Of a DNA stretch of 64,000 nt, positions 51,481 to 63,624 are shown one piece after another. Where the stretch lies: the NCBI GenBank assembly GCA_013407085.1, contig JACCGJ010005682.1, positions 1 through 64,000 on the forward strand. Reading direction: 5' to 3'. Both the position numbers and the translations under genes were made by a program. The first letter of the stretch is position 1. The number at the start of each line of letters is the position of its first letter. The DNA is from Atriophallophorus winterbourni (lineage: Eukaryota; Platyhelminthes; Trematoda; Plagiorchiida; Microphallidae). The notes under the pieces are model-generated. The model had not been told where the DNA came from. It made no database searches and saw nothing but the letters and a program-made list of their open reading frames with translations.

Positions 51481-54400
51481 ATGTATGCGACACTATAAAT
51501 CCGAGTCTAACCTCAAATGCATCGAGGCTAAAACTATGTTGCAGTGGTCCCATTTAAATGGGTGAACGATTTGATAACTTTGTTATCCATGCTGTGTATT
51601 TTGACGTTTTGTCACATTTCTTCTACCTGAATTAACAGAACATTTGATAAACAGTTTGTTTACGATCCATTTCAGACAAATAATGGGAAAAACCATTGTG
51701 CCTACTCGACATTTTGAACATACCAAGTTTCTAACCAATTACACATGAATGCTTTCCACAAGCTGTATTGGTGTGAAATTCACAGGCTAAGAAATTAACA
51801 ACATATCGATCGAAGAACAGATAAATTATTCCTTAATTCGAGGTATGAATTGGGATTTTGAGCGAAAACATCCGGTGAACGTATAGATTGAATTTCGCAA
51901 ACATCAAACCCAATCCGATTGATTTAGCTCAATTATACTTTTTGGTTTTAAAGCTACTCAGTTTTAAAAACAATCTATTTTCTATATCAATTTGAATGCT
52001 TCCTTCATTTTCTGCAAGATCATTCCGTATTTTGCTTCTTGGAAAATTCGTTTGGTTTTAGGATGTGAAAATTATATTCTCTCCGGTGTTTCCGTTAACC
52101 GTTTCATGGTTTGCGTCGCGCTACTATTGGTCGCCATGACCGATCGTTCAACCAATCAGAATAAAGTGACACAACCGAAACTCAATCCGAAAACGATTTG
52201 AGCATAGCGGGATCCGCTCAAACTTTATAAAAAACTGTACGTTTTACAGCAATGAATCTATTCGAAATTGCACTGTTTGTAATATGTGATTAACCTATAT
52301 CACAACCATGTCTAGTTGTAAAATGAATGACACCAATAGTAAGAGAATAACTGAAACAGCGTCTCACGCTGTCTAGTGGGTGAACACACATCACCTGTCG
52401 AGTTTCATGCTAAGGAAACTCGAGTTAGCCATCGGCCCTGTGGACCACCACGGCTGGATAAGAAAGGAATAACTTATGAAACGCTGAACTCAATCGAACG
52501 AGTCTCGAGAATCACAATTATACAAATGTGAAAATACGTGCAACGTGATTTTTTTCATGCTGGTTTATCCGTCACACAACCCTTTGGTCACAGACGGATT
52601 CAAATCTTTCATTTTATACATATAGACATGATATTGAAACATCCGGAAATTTAGTCAAACTTCTGTAGAATAACGCATTGCCATGATCGAATTCGAACGC
52701 TGTAGCGTCATGTTGATAGTTTGAAGCATACATGATTACAGATGTAATGATCCATCAGAATAGAGATACTTCAGTCAATCCCTTTTCTACCGATTACCGC
52801 GTCGAAACCTTGAAGTAATAATAAACGGTTCTTCGTCATGAAATCTTTGAAGCCATTGGTAGATTCACCGTGTCTTATCGATTAGCATATCGATGTTGTA
52901 GTAAGGCTTTGACCATGGGGCTGTTTAACCGTTGGGTTCTTCTGTTTCGTCCTGAAACGAATGCCTTAAACCGGACTATCAAATTTGACAAGCAGAAGAG
53001 CGAAAGATATAAGATAATTAATATCCTGTTTAGTAAAGTAGTACTTCGACTTCCGTAGAACTCAATCTTGGTTCAATCATTCAAATGTATCAGGTATAAC
53101 CAGGTCTGTGGATGAAGTTTACATGGAGAAATCGACTAATCGAAAATGACGAGTCCCTCTTTTCCTACAGCTTCGATGCTGGGAGGTTCGTTCATCTCGA
53201 TTCTTCCTTCTGACGGGAAAACTTGTCGATCCACCTTGTCAACACCCACCGGTAGCGACCAGACACTGTGGTACATATAGCGTGTGAACTCGTTGGACGT
53301 AGAACATGCTGATTGGTTGTTTTGTCTGTGCGGTCAAGTGAACCAATAATCGGTCGTTGCCTAATAGGAACTCGGTAAAACCTGACGTGGGTATTGCTCG
53401 CTGTGCAAGTGAAACAGGAATCTACATATTAGTAGCACTATATAAATGATCACGTGTTTTTTCGTGCCACAAGGGAGCGCCACCAGGAATCAAAGCTACA
53501 ATATTGTTATTATTTCAATGTCAGAACCACAAAGTAAAAACCTTGATGTGATATCACGCACCAGACAGAATGAGATGCTAGACTAGGATTGTTAATAAAT
53601 TTAAACAACGCGGGTCTTGTACAACCGAGGGTTTGCAACAGATTTCTCAATATTCCATTTCCGTAAGTCATCTGACACATTTGTTTCTTTCATATAGCTC
53701 GGAATGACCAAAATGCTTACGAGAATTTCAAACTTAATCAAAATTGTTTCGGACGCTTGATATTGTTTGAAAACGGCGATCGCCATATTCAAATTTCAAA
53801 GTCATTTCGCTCAGTTGCGAACGTGGGAGAAACATCCCGGGAGAATGCCTTCACCGCAAGTGATAGTTGACTGAACTTACAGCAAAATGGTGGTAGTTTA
53901 TCTGTGCCCTTTGCCCAACAGGAAGAGAGAAAACTGCGATATGGGAGCCATTAGCGCCTGGTTTCATTATTATTTCGGACATGTATCCGTTTATTCACGG
54001 GATTGAGAACATCGCTGCAATGCATTTTGCCCATAAAGTGGTGAATCGCAGCGCGACCTTTGTCTATCGTCTCGTATCAGGGCTCATACCTGAACACCCG
54101 AACACTCACTGAAACCGCTTCCGGCAAAGTAAAATGCGTTACAAGGCATGGTATAAACCTCACGTGTGCATTTTTGAGAAGACTCAAATTTCGTGAAGTG
54201 TAACTGAACTCTGCATTTGCCTGCTTAAAGTCGGCTTGTCAACGATTAATTGCGATAATTTTTCTAGTCAGCAGTCATCCGAAGCACTCACGTGGTGCTC
54301 TTTTAAATGTTGCTTACTCTAAACGACAAAGCAAGACATCCCTCTTGAGCAATCAATCGGACTCAACTCTTCGTCTTCCAACTGTAACTGCGATGTTCAC

Positions 54401-55570
54401 ACCACGTATGCTATGCTTCATAAGATTGAACTTTCCGCTTGGAAGCGTTTGTGCCTATTCTCACGACTTCTATGTTGCCGTTTCGCGATATAATCAAATG
54501 GTTATGGTTTGCAGGTAGAGATGCGGTGCAATATTCGGGAGAGTTACAGTTTGTATCAGAGTATTAAATTTATCTAGCGCCAATCGTGAAAGATAGTAGT
54601 GAAGGAATCACGGGTGGATCGTTCATAAAACAACAGCATGTGCATGCATAGTTAAACTTCTTAATGGTCTGAAAAGCATTTAGCTTAGCAAAAACCTTGG
54701 AAAAACGATAATTAATACACAAGTAGAGAGTTACTTATACGCTAAGAGCAGATTACGCACAGCATAACGATTCGGGAAACGAATGAAATAAAAATAGCTC
54801 GATTGAGGACGCAAAGTTAAGTTTTCTTTCTAATACCAACAATTGGTGTATGTGAAAGCTTTGAACTTAGACATGTTCTCCAGCTCTGTTGTAGCGATGA
54901 CAACGGTTACATCGCAAAGTTGTAAATTTAGACCTCCATAAATTGCTTTATTTTTCATCTGTGTTGGGACGGTGTGCTCATTCAACGCATAATTGAATAT
55001 TTCGGTTAGATCGTACAAGTGAAAACTGATTGAAATCACTAATGAAAATGTTCGTTTCCTACAAGTCATTTTGATCATAACTACAGGTCACATAAATGAT
55101 CGAATAGGGTGCTCATTGCAAAAACAGCCTGGTATTAGCTTCAGAGCTCAACTTTAACCAAATATAATCATTTTCCTCGTTGGAAACACAATACTTGAAT
55201 GAGTTTTACGCGAGAGGTCAGCCTATTTGAACTTGCGTCAGATTCAAGATTCGAGAATTTATGGTACGAAAGCCTATAGCTGTACTGTCCCATAGGATAT
55301 TCGTACAAGGACAAGAAATAATAAAATCGCGGCCTTGGGAAGATCGAAAGTTTTTGTAGGTTGATGGCTACACAAGGCAACCAATCGCCTGGCTTCGATG
55401 GTTCTTGACATTTGCAAGCACGTACGAGGTTATAGCTTCTCACACATTGAATTTAGATAAACCATCGTACTTCGATAGTCGGTCAATTATCCACCGGCTA
55501 TTCTAGTTGACACAATACGAAGAAACTGCTTAACTGTAGCGTAGTAGCTGGGTAACTAAATGCAAACTAG
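51481..55570. other. No recognised gene
   Basis: AT-rich sequence with short overlapping ORFs on both strands. None shows a known domain, including 54,830-55,078 and 55,168-55,443 on the minus strand. Confidence 0.5.
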
Positions 55571-55574
55571 ATAA

Positions 55575-55680
55575 CATTCAAGGCTCACTGAACCTGATCC
55601 TACTGTCTCCACCTGATGACTACAAACAGCCAGAAACCTGTAGTGGTGTGTAAGGGATGGGGATGTGAGCACCACAATAT
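55575..55680 (+). repeat. Short hammerhead repeat, subfamily 1, ribozyme half
   Basis: CAAGGCTCACTGAACCTGAT leads into the ribozyme at 55,609-55,646: CCAC pairs with GTGG, CTGATGA at 55,613-55,619, GAAA at 55,633-55,636, and ACCTGTA provides a GTA triplet with cleavage expected after 55,642. Stem II (CTAC..GCCA) is nearly lost. Confidence 0.7.
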
Positions 55681-57430
55681 ATAAGATAACATTCACTTTA
55701 ATTTATAAATTCATTCATATTTGTTCTGAAATAACAGTCCAATTTTGTGCCAGTCTGAAATTTTAACTCAATCAAATTGAAATTAAATTGGCGACAGATT
55801 TCATTGCAAGCTGTGTTAGGGCGAGAGCAAATGCTAGCTAACCGAAAGAGTGTAGATATTTTTCCTTGTTCTTTCCCTATGTGAGATCTGCAGTGTCGAG
55901 GTTATCCACAGTTTCGTTTGAAACGAAGCATTTAGCTGATAAGATGCATCAACGGGGCGCGGTGTCAGGATCTCGCAGTTTTAAACATGCTCTTCGTGTG
56001 AATTTAGTGTTAACCACGAAACGTATCTGGTATTCCAGTCCAATACTGGCACTGTTGATCGCTTAGCGGTTTAACCAACCAATCTTCATGAATTTAAAGT
56101 GACACTTGATTAATTGGAATGTTTATCGAAACAGTTGCTTATGTGTTTTGTCACCGTTCGCATATATAGTCTAAATCTCTTGTTTCCTCTTAGCTGTTGT
56201 TTACCTCGAAGCTTATTTACATCCAACGGTTGACCCCGACTGATTCACCGAGTCATTCACACACACCAATGTCTGGGACACTTTGCATTCAGAACCGCTA
56301 AAATCATCATCAGCGCAAACGACAACGCGTCCCGTCATTGCAACGGGCCGCTTTCGTAGTCTCGAACAATCGATCAATCGCTTGCGGTGATTTCGCGTAA
56401 AACTCTGTTTTAACCAATCAAACTGCGTTAAAGGAATGGAAACCTCCCATTGGTTAACCACGTATGTTTGTGCGCTGCGTAATGACGGGATCTTGTAAAT
56501 AACCATTTGACGGAAGTGACCAATGGAGATAGACTGAGTAACTGCATCGAATGACGTGTTTTAGTGGGTCCGCAGATCTTTACAACATTGGTTAATAATG
56601 TAATGAATTATGGTTTACCAATAGGTCGATAAAATAATTGAACCAATCACGTTCTGGCCTTTTAAAAATGTTGTTTCGATAATGTTACAAGAGAATAGAT
56701 AGCTTGCTTTACGATCAAAAGCACTATTTAAGAAATAGTTTAACTTCCACTTATGAGTGTAGCAAGCCGTGATAAAATATCGAAAATCTAAAATTCATGA
56801 AACGCAGAAAGCGTCACAAAGCAACCTCAAACTCTGCGTTATGCAAGGCGAGGTTCAAGCACAGGGCAGAAGGCTCGGGATTGTGTGTTACGTTGAACTG
56901 TGATATTGAACGATAAGTTTTAAGAAGATGTATCAGGCATATGAAATTGGCGAAAATTAATGCAAGAGCTCTACACGAAGCTTGCCAATTTAGTAACACT
57001 GATAATGTTAGAGGCGCCCGAATAAAAGGATTTTGGTTGCATGAGTGTTTTGGCAACTCCAGCTTTTCCAATGTATTGTTCATCACCATGAACAGCTACC
57101 GTTGATTTTTGCATGATGATTATTGATCAATCACCATTGCTAACTGGGACAGCATTAAACCGACAGCATGTTCCGGATGCTTAACTGCTATACAACCACG
57201 TAGATCCCAAAAGATGGGTAGGAGCGGGACTTAAACAGCTACGAAGTCTATAGAAGAGTAATCAAGATTAAACTGGGGTGAAGTGCTCACAGTTCGAATG
57301 GAATGGGCGTACAATCAAATTTGAGGACCAAGTAGAGCGAGATCAGCTAGACAGCTCGCATGCGGCAATTTCTGCCTTGCATCTTAAAAAGCTTTCATTG
57401 CCACGTAACGTAACATTATACAAGATCGAG
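55681..57430. other. No recognised gene
   Basis: Minus ORFs at 56,213-56,506 (97 codons) and 56,814-57,089 (91 codons) have no identifiable domain. Confidence 0.5.
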
Positions 57431-57439
57431 AAAACAATC

Positions 57440-57590
57440 CTGGAAGATCGGAGTGATGTGTTGCTCACATCCCCGGAACTTGCACTTCGCTACCGGTTTC
57501 TCGCTGTTTGTTGTCATCAGGTGGAGACAGTAAAATTAGGTTCAGTGAACCTTGAAACAGTAGATAAGTGGTAAACAAAGTATACTCGAA
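57440..57590 (-). repeat. Short hammerhead repeat, subfamily 1, ribozyme half
   Basis: Reads GTGATGTGTTGCTCACATCC, then TACCGGTTTCTCGCTGTTTG and TCATCAGGTGGAGACAGTA on the plus strand. The minus-strand ribozyme has CTGATGA, GAAACCGGTA (triplet GTA) and partial stem I. Stem II is poor. Confidence 0.75.
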
Positions 57591-60290
57591 TACCAGGAGG
57601 ATGTTTACTGCAAGACCGCCACAGAATAGGGTTCAAGACACATGCTGGAGCGTAACTAGCCCGGCTGTATCAGATAACGGGGACCCAAACCCGGAATACG
57701 GGCTGTGCCAAATTTGGAAATGTTACTAGTTAGGGTATTTAGCCACCTATGTCGTGTGACGGTTTGGACACTACAATATCTACTCCAATCGGGATACGGT
57801 GTCGCAAAAGAATCCACTTCGGAATTCGGTAGTCCGGCATGCGCAGAACGTGACCCAAACAGCGTAACCTGTGAAGGTATATCTGCTTCTTTACTTCAAC
57901 ATTACTACTGAAAACATATTTGCTAATATGCTGAGGAGACAATGACTATGAAATACATTAAGGCGCCTGAGGTGCTCTTTACGCAAGGCTCAAGTTTCGC
58001 ACCCGTACTGTAGTTCAGACCGGACTGCATGCTCTAACTTCGAGTAACATGGACATTCCTTTCTAACCCCAGATGTGGCCTTGTTTGTGGAATGCTACGG
58101 TCGCCTTAGAAAGTCATGCCAAATCCTCGCCATCTAACGGACTGCAGTTTCAATCGACTGATGGTCGAGTAACCTCAGCATATCGAATTTTCATTTAACA
58201 GCTCAAAAAAATTTACTTATCAAAATCGTATTTTCGCAGCATTTTTGACTTACTGTTTTTTTGCTTTGGTGAGCTATTCTACATCATGTGGTACCAGAAA
58301 TCAGAAATTAAAACTGACAACTCTGCTGAATAACCGAATGCCACTAGGCGGGTTGGTCACAGACTAATGTTCCTATACGGCACAGTCGAGACTGGGTATA
58401 CTAAATGAATTACGTCAGTTCCCATTACCGGTTCTACAGCCATTAATATATAGATGAGAGCAGATTTTCCCATTCATGGAAATGTAAGCCGTCTGTGCTT
58501 TACACAGTTGCATCAATTCGATTTGCGCAACCTCATATGGGTGAATTATCTCATTTACAATTAATATGCATCGAAATGGATCGCATTGACAAAGCGGATG
58601 GGGTGTTCGAATTTCACTCGATTGGTCCCGGTTCTAATCCCATCCAGATCCCCAATTCGCGAAATGTGTTCAGCCATATCCCCAACATGTCCGTGCAGAA
58701 AACGGAAAACCTAGCGCCCCGTCCATTTGGTGTAATCATATTCCCTATGCAGGTTCATGCTGGAAAAACTGGAGCTTGTCACAGGCCCGGGGGGCTCAGG
58801 TGGCTTGCTAAACAAAAAATATATCGATATACTGTGACAATGCAAGTCATCACAAAACCTGTCATCAAAATACGATGGTTCCTGGGGACTATTATTGCAT
58901 CGCAATTCAGGGCCACCTTGTCATGAGATTCGATGCTGATTGAATTGCGGGAAATGGGGATGACCTTCTCATTAATTAAACATTACGTCACATTGTAGTG
59001 ATTATTGAGGTTTGGTTGTGACGCTGGAATTGTACAGTTATCATTCGAGCGGGCATCCTCAATCCGGGCAAGGCTGCTTGTTTTTAACTGATACTACTTT
59101 TCGTTAACTTGTATAATATAATCTAAGAAAAATACAATGAAAGATTGCGTTACATTTTTGGGTGCTTGGAACAACACCTCGGACATTATTTTTTGAGATA
59201 AAACCTTTGAGCATGCTCAGTAAAGCTGCATTTTTATCTACTATATCATCTGTGCTTCGTTACATTCAGTCCATAGACAGGAATGCCATCTGTGTGCAAT
59301 AAATTCATTGGTTTCATATTTCGTTCTCCTACAGTCTAGCCCCGAAAGAGCTTGAGCAAAATTACTCGTCAACTCGCTAAGCATTAAGATTTTAGCCAGT
59401 CTGATTAAAGCAAATCTTCTCATTCAATTGTCAAAAAGTCTACGGAGAATTCCCTTTCGATCATAGCACATAATTTAACCCCAAAATCGTCTAGTACGTT
59501 GAATTGACGCGCCAGATTACTAAGACAAATTAACTTCAATAGTTCACGTGTGTGTGTGAAGAATTGCAGTGTTTCATCCACTGTTTAATAAATTCGCGAA
59601 AACATCCATGAGACTCAAATACAGAATCCATGAGACATTTCCGATCAAGCAATCAAGACGCTTAAAATGTCCATTGAATTGTGGTGCTCTCACCCCTGCA
59701 CGTACATTCCATAATCGGCTTCTGGCTTTTAACAGTCACCAGATGAAAAACTATATATAAGTTTCTGTCTACCTTAAGACAGTGGAAACAAAGAATTTCT
59801 CCGTGATTATCTAGTTGTGCGTGTTGTACAAACCGTGGCTTCTAAGTTTTTACTGTGTGTACTACTTGTCTACTTTTCAAAGCTCAGTGAAACTAAAAAT
59901 TACGGTTTCCATTTGATGGTGGCAAACCGTTAGTGTAAATGGGGGAACCTGAGCATTACAACATTACATTTATCTTCTATTGTTATTGTCCTTCGTGACA
60001 CGAATCACGGGAGTTGAAATCACATTGCATACGTTTGAATAGGCCCTGTGATACTAAGACGTTTTTAAAAGTGGAGTTTATGTACTGGCCATTGACTCAA
60101 CGATTTGGTGAAAATTCAACTTTCGCCTATTTCTTTGGAGGTATCCTCTGATCTTCAAGCTGGAGAGCGCCATGTGCTGCCAAACACGACCCCGACAGCG
60201 ATAAAACGTCGTCAAACAACCGGGTGCTGCTCATCACAGTGCACATCGTGGCAGAAATTCGAACTCACGAATTGTACCATATGACAAACA
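57591..60290. other. Mostly unrecognised; one orphan ORF and a decayed repeat
   Basis: An isolated 143-codon ORF lies at 58,495-58,926 on the plus strand. It has no recognised domain and no splice or promoter support, so it is not called as a gene. A badly decayed subfamily 1 copy spans about 59,580-59,760 (CATACAGAATCCATGAGAC, CAAGCAATCAAGACGCTT), with a ribozyme scrap near 59,905. Confidence 0.5.
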
Positions 60291-60297
60291 TGTTGCG

Positions 60298-60657
60298 CTT
60301 GTATGCTACTGTTGGGTAAGTTTTGTTCAATCACATGAGACCCCACTCATGTAGACTAGATTTGAACCCATGACCATGAATAGAAAAGCTCATTTGCATG
60401 CATCTCGATCACACCCCACGACCGGTTTCGTGCTGTTTGAACTCATCAGGTAGGGACAGTAAGATCAGGATCCGCATGCGCTTGAAACGGTGGAAGAATG
60501 GTAAGCAAGTTGAGCTTGTATGCCACTGTTGGGTAAGGTTGGTATGACCAACCTGTTCAATCACATGAGCCCCAACTCATGTAGACTGGATTTGAACCCA
60601 TGACCAAGAATAAAAAGCTCATTTGCATGCATCTCTATCACACACACACCCCACGAC
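60298..60657 (-). repeat. Short hammerhead repeat, subfamily 2, tandem dimer
   Basis: CTTGTATG(C)(T/C)ACTGTTGGG occurs at 60,298 and 60,515 (period 217; about 229 where the first unit has lost part of its hairpin). Both units share CAATCACATGAG, TGGATTTGAACCCATGACCA and CTCATTTGCATGCATCT. The first unit holds an intact-core ribozyme, while the second keeps hairpin GGTTGGT-ATG-ACCAACC and is cut off inside the ribozyme at CCCCACGAC. Confidence 0.85.
60414..60455 (-). ncRNA. Hammerhead ribozyme, type I, intact core (subfamily 2)
   Basis: Minus strand: stem I CCCTAC (60,455-60,450) pairs with GTGGGG (60,419-60,414), including one G-U. Box 1 is CTGATGA (60,449-60,443), stem II GTTC-AAACA-GCAC has the conserved G-C next to the core and one T/C mismatch, then GAAA. 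ACCGGT with C gives the triplet GTC; cleavage is expected between 60,420 and 60,419. As in the other copies, stem III is a self-complementary ACCGGT. Confidence 0.8.
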
Positions 60658-62030
60658 ATGTTAAATTTACATTGACCAGTGATTAACATCCATGGTAGTT
60701 AACGACCGACGGGAGCAACATCAACGATTTTATGCAGCGGTAGTTGAGTAAACATCGAGTTCGTGGTCTTGCACTTGAATTTCGGCTACGCAATCAACTG
60801 AAATTCAGTAGCATCAAACACATCGCTTGTATGACTAATTTTCATTAGCGTCACAACCATTGAAATAGCTTCAAGGGATCCAATGCCTGACAATTAAATT
60901 GTTTTGCTTTCATCCACCACACATCCATCCCGTGTGAATATTTCTTAAGACATGACAGGATAACATCAACAACAAAATTAAAGTCTCGAAAAGCCCAGTG
61001 TCAACCTAAGTAAATCCCTAGTCTTAACTCTGAAAAATATTAGATTGTGTAGCGTCAGTATGGGGATTGAGATCATTTCAGATTATGAACTAAAATAGAT
61101 GAAGAATCAGCACTGACCACGTCAAAGGTGTACACCTGTTTTTCGTTGTACTTATCTTATCTATGTGGCTAAAATTCTCCGTTTAACACTGGGTAAAAAT
61201 GAAGAGACATTCTATTGATATGTTTGCGCATAGTCAAATGAACTATTTTTGAATGTCATTTCCAAACCCGCTGCCAAGTGCAATAAGAGTGAAAACAGAA
61301 GCGTATATTTGTAGTGAGGATGTTTTAATTGTTCGGGTTTTGTGCAGCACTATTCATCATGAAATGTGTTATTCGGAGAGAAATTCATTCAACGTTGCTC
61401 GATGTTCGATCGCAGCAATACTAAATTGATCTTTCACTATTAAATGACAACTTTCTTCTGACAGGGTTACTTTAATCCTAACTCTCAGAAGGGGTAGTCC
61501 TGCAACCAGCCTATTCTGATTAAGGCATCACACAGACATTAATTTACTTGAGAGTTTAGCTTTACGAACGGATTTAGGGAACACATTCAATGTAGCATTG
61601 ACTCAGGTGGCATTCGCGTACTCATAGAGATTTTGAACCAGTGGTTGTTAGGCTTTACACAATATATATCGCAACAACATATCGAAAACACCACCAAACA
61701 CTTTCGTGTGGTTTGACTATTCAATCAGGGCAGTGCGATCAGGTCCAACATGTTTTTTTAGCCGTCTATCGTAAAAGATTTGAACAGACTGAGACTTGCG
61801 GATAGTGTTCGAGTATCGTAGATTACGTCCCTTTTAATACATATAATGGGAATGCTGGGATACCAAGGGGAAGATAGGGATCTCATTTTATGCGTAGGTT
61901 ACAATACACTTGCTGGACTTATGAAAACGAAGTGAATAAGAACAAAAGTAAGCATGAGATAATTTTTTAATGTAAATCTGTAGAAAGCCCATGGATGCTG
62001 ATCGGTATCATATCAACCCAGCTAATGTTT
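60658..62030. other. No recognised gene
   Basis: AT-rich sequence, no supported feature. Confidence 0.5.
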
Positions 62031-62034
62031 GTCG

Positions 62035-62310
62035 CTAACGAATGTTTCGTGGTAGCACAATGGCAAACCTGGGTGTGATGGAAATGCACGCATGGATTCA
62101 GCCTATTTGCATGTGTGTAGGTAGAGTTGCTTGAAAAGGCTGGTCATGTTAGCATTATCCTACAGTGTCGTACATGTTCAAACTGTGTTTAACATTTCTC
62201 AACGGTATCAACGCATACAGATCCTGGTCGTACTGTCCCAACCTGATGAGGGCAAATAGTATGAATCCGATGGTGGTTTGAGTGTGTAAAGATAATCCAT
62301 GCATATTACG
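62035..62310 (+). repeat. Short hammerhead repeat, subfamily 2, decayed
   Basis: TGTGATGGAAATGCACGCATG, GGCTGGTCATGTTAGC (decayed hairpin) and a ribozyme scrap at about 62,226-62,275 with CCCAAC, CTGATGA and GGGC-AAATA, in which GAAAC has become GAATC. Confidence 0.65.
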
Positions 62311-62469
62311 GGTTTTGTACACTTTATTGACGTTAAATAGAAGTTTACTTGGTTCTAGCGGCTGAGTAAGCTAAAATGGTTTCTTTTGATTGGTCGATCG
62401 CTGAACGGCAAGCCTGGTGTCGATCTCGCTGTTTGATAATTGACGAGAATACATTATTGAGGCAAACGT

Positions 62470-62935
62470 TTTGAGCAATAGATCCGAATGCATTTACGCA
62501 AGGCTAATATGCTAGAACTCTCAAAGCTATGTTGTTGTTGTTGTTTGCCTCCTTCAGTCGATGTCGACCATGGATGTACATCACAATCGCGTGAATGTTC
62601 AAGTTTTGCAGCTTTTGGAATGACTAAACAGTCCGATTCGGGAGGAACAATCTCTCCCGCAGCGCTGGCAACGAAAGTCAGAACTCGGTTGTATGGCGTC
62701 AGTTGCACGCCGGCGGCGTGATCTGCGTTTAGCAGCCAAAGCTGTATCTGCTCCTCCCCAGCTTGCAGACGACGCTTTACACAGTGCCTCCAATGTGAGC
62801 GGTCAAGAGCAAGTTCTTCCCAACTCGCCGGGTCAATGCCAAGAGCTTTCATATCTCTTTTGCAAACGTCTTTGTACCGCAAGTGCGGTCTGCCCAATGG
62901 TCGACTTCCTAATTGCACTCACCCTAGAGTAGATC
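62470..62935 (-). mobile_element. RTE-like LINE 3' end (C-terminal ORF, zinc knuckle)
   Basis: Minus strand: GRPHLRYKDVCKRDMKALGI, SWEELALDRSHWRHCVKRRL near 62,800, then in the next frame RRSRRRRATDAIQPS and a zinc-knuckle-like CQRCGRDC..........H....C (62,600-62,680). This matches 19,885-20,200 and the copy at 63,625. Only the last part of the element is present, a typical 5' truncation. Confidence 0.85.
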
Positions 62936-63189
62936 TTTCGGAATACGACCATTTTCTATTCTGTAGACATGACCAAGCCAGCACAGGCGGCGCTACTCTC
63001 GAAGCTATGAAGGCAATGGAATTAACTGATGTTAGTTCATCGTAACCTTATGTGATTTCTCATCAAAAAATCCCATTGAAAGCATTGTTCCCAATTAAGT
63101 GCCATCTACCGATTTTTTAATCCTTGTTTATTACGAAGCCAAATGCGAGTTTTGCGAATTGCACGAAACATTCGAAACAATTTTCTTGC

Positions 63190-63470
63190 GAACAAAATTA
63201 TCATTTTATGCATTTCCATCACGCACACACACCACGACTGGTTTCGCGCTGTGTGCCTTCGTTAGACGAGAACAGTACAATCAGGATCCACATGCCATTA
63301 AATAGTGGAGAAACAGTAAACAAGATATGAGCTTCTATATCTCTTTTGGATAAGGTTGACACGTTCAATTTAGTCAATCGAACGTTTCCACACTCATGCA
63401 AATGCGTTAATCCCAGAGTCTTGAACACGAAATCCGTATTTCCTATGCATTTCCATCACACACACTCGTG
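63190..63470 (-). repeat. Short hammerhead repeats, subfamily 2, decayed
   Basis: ATGCATTTCCATCACGCACA, CACGACTGGTTTCGCGCTGT and AGTACAATCAGGATCCACATG mark one copy with a ruined box 1. A second partial copy follows (TATGCATTTCCATCACACAC near 63,444). Confidence 0.7.
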
Positions 63471-63624
63471 ATCATTACAATTATATTAGGGACATTTGGA
63501 TGCGACTTAACTATTTATTCGCTCCCGATTTCACGAGTTAGTCATTTTTCTCAGAAACATTTCCAGAGTTGTTGTCATTCAAATTCGAGACATTTTAACA
63601 GTAGCATTTTTATTGGTAGTTAGA

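Noticed and set aside
54830..55443. Two minus-strand ORFs (82 and 91 codons) considered as upstream protocadherin exons
   Set aside because: No DxND, LDRE or DxD motifs and no in-phase splice sites suitable for joining exon A.
58495..58926. 143-codon plus-strand ORF
   Set aside because: Longest orphan ORF outside the mobile elements and the protocadherin gene, but no domain, odd composition and no splice, promoter or neighbour support; chance ORFs of this size are plausible in 64 kb.
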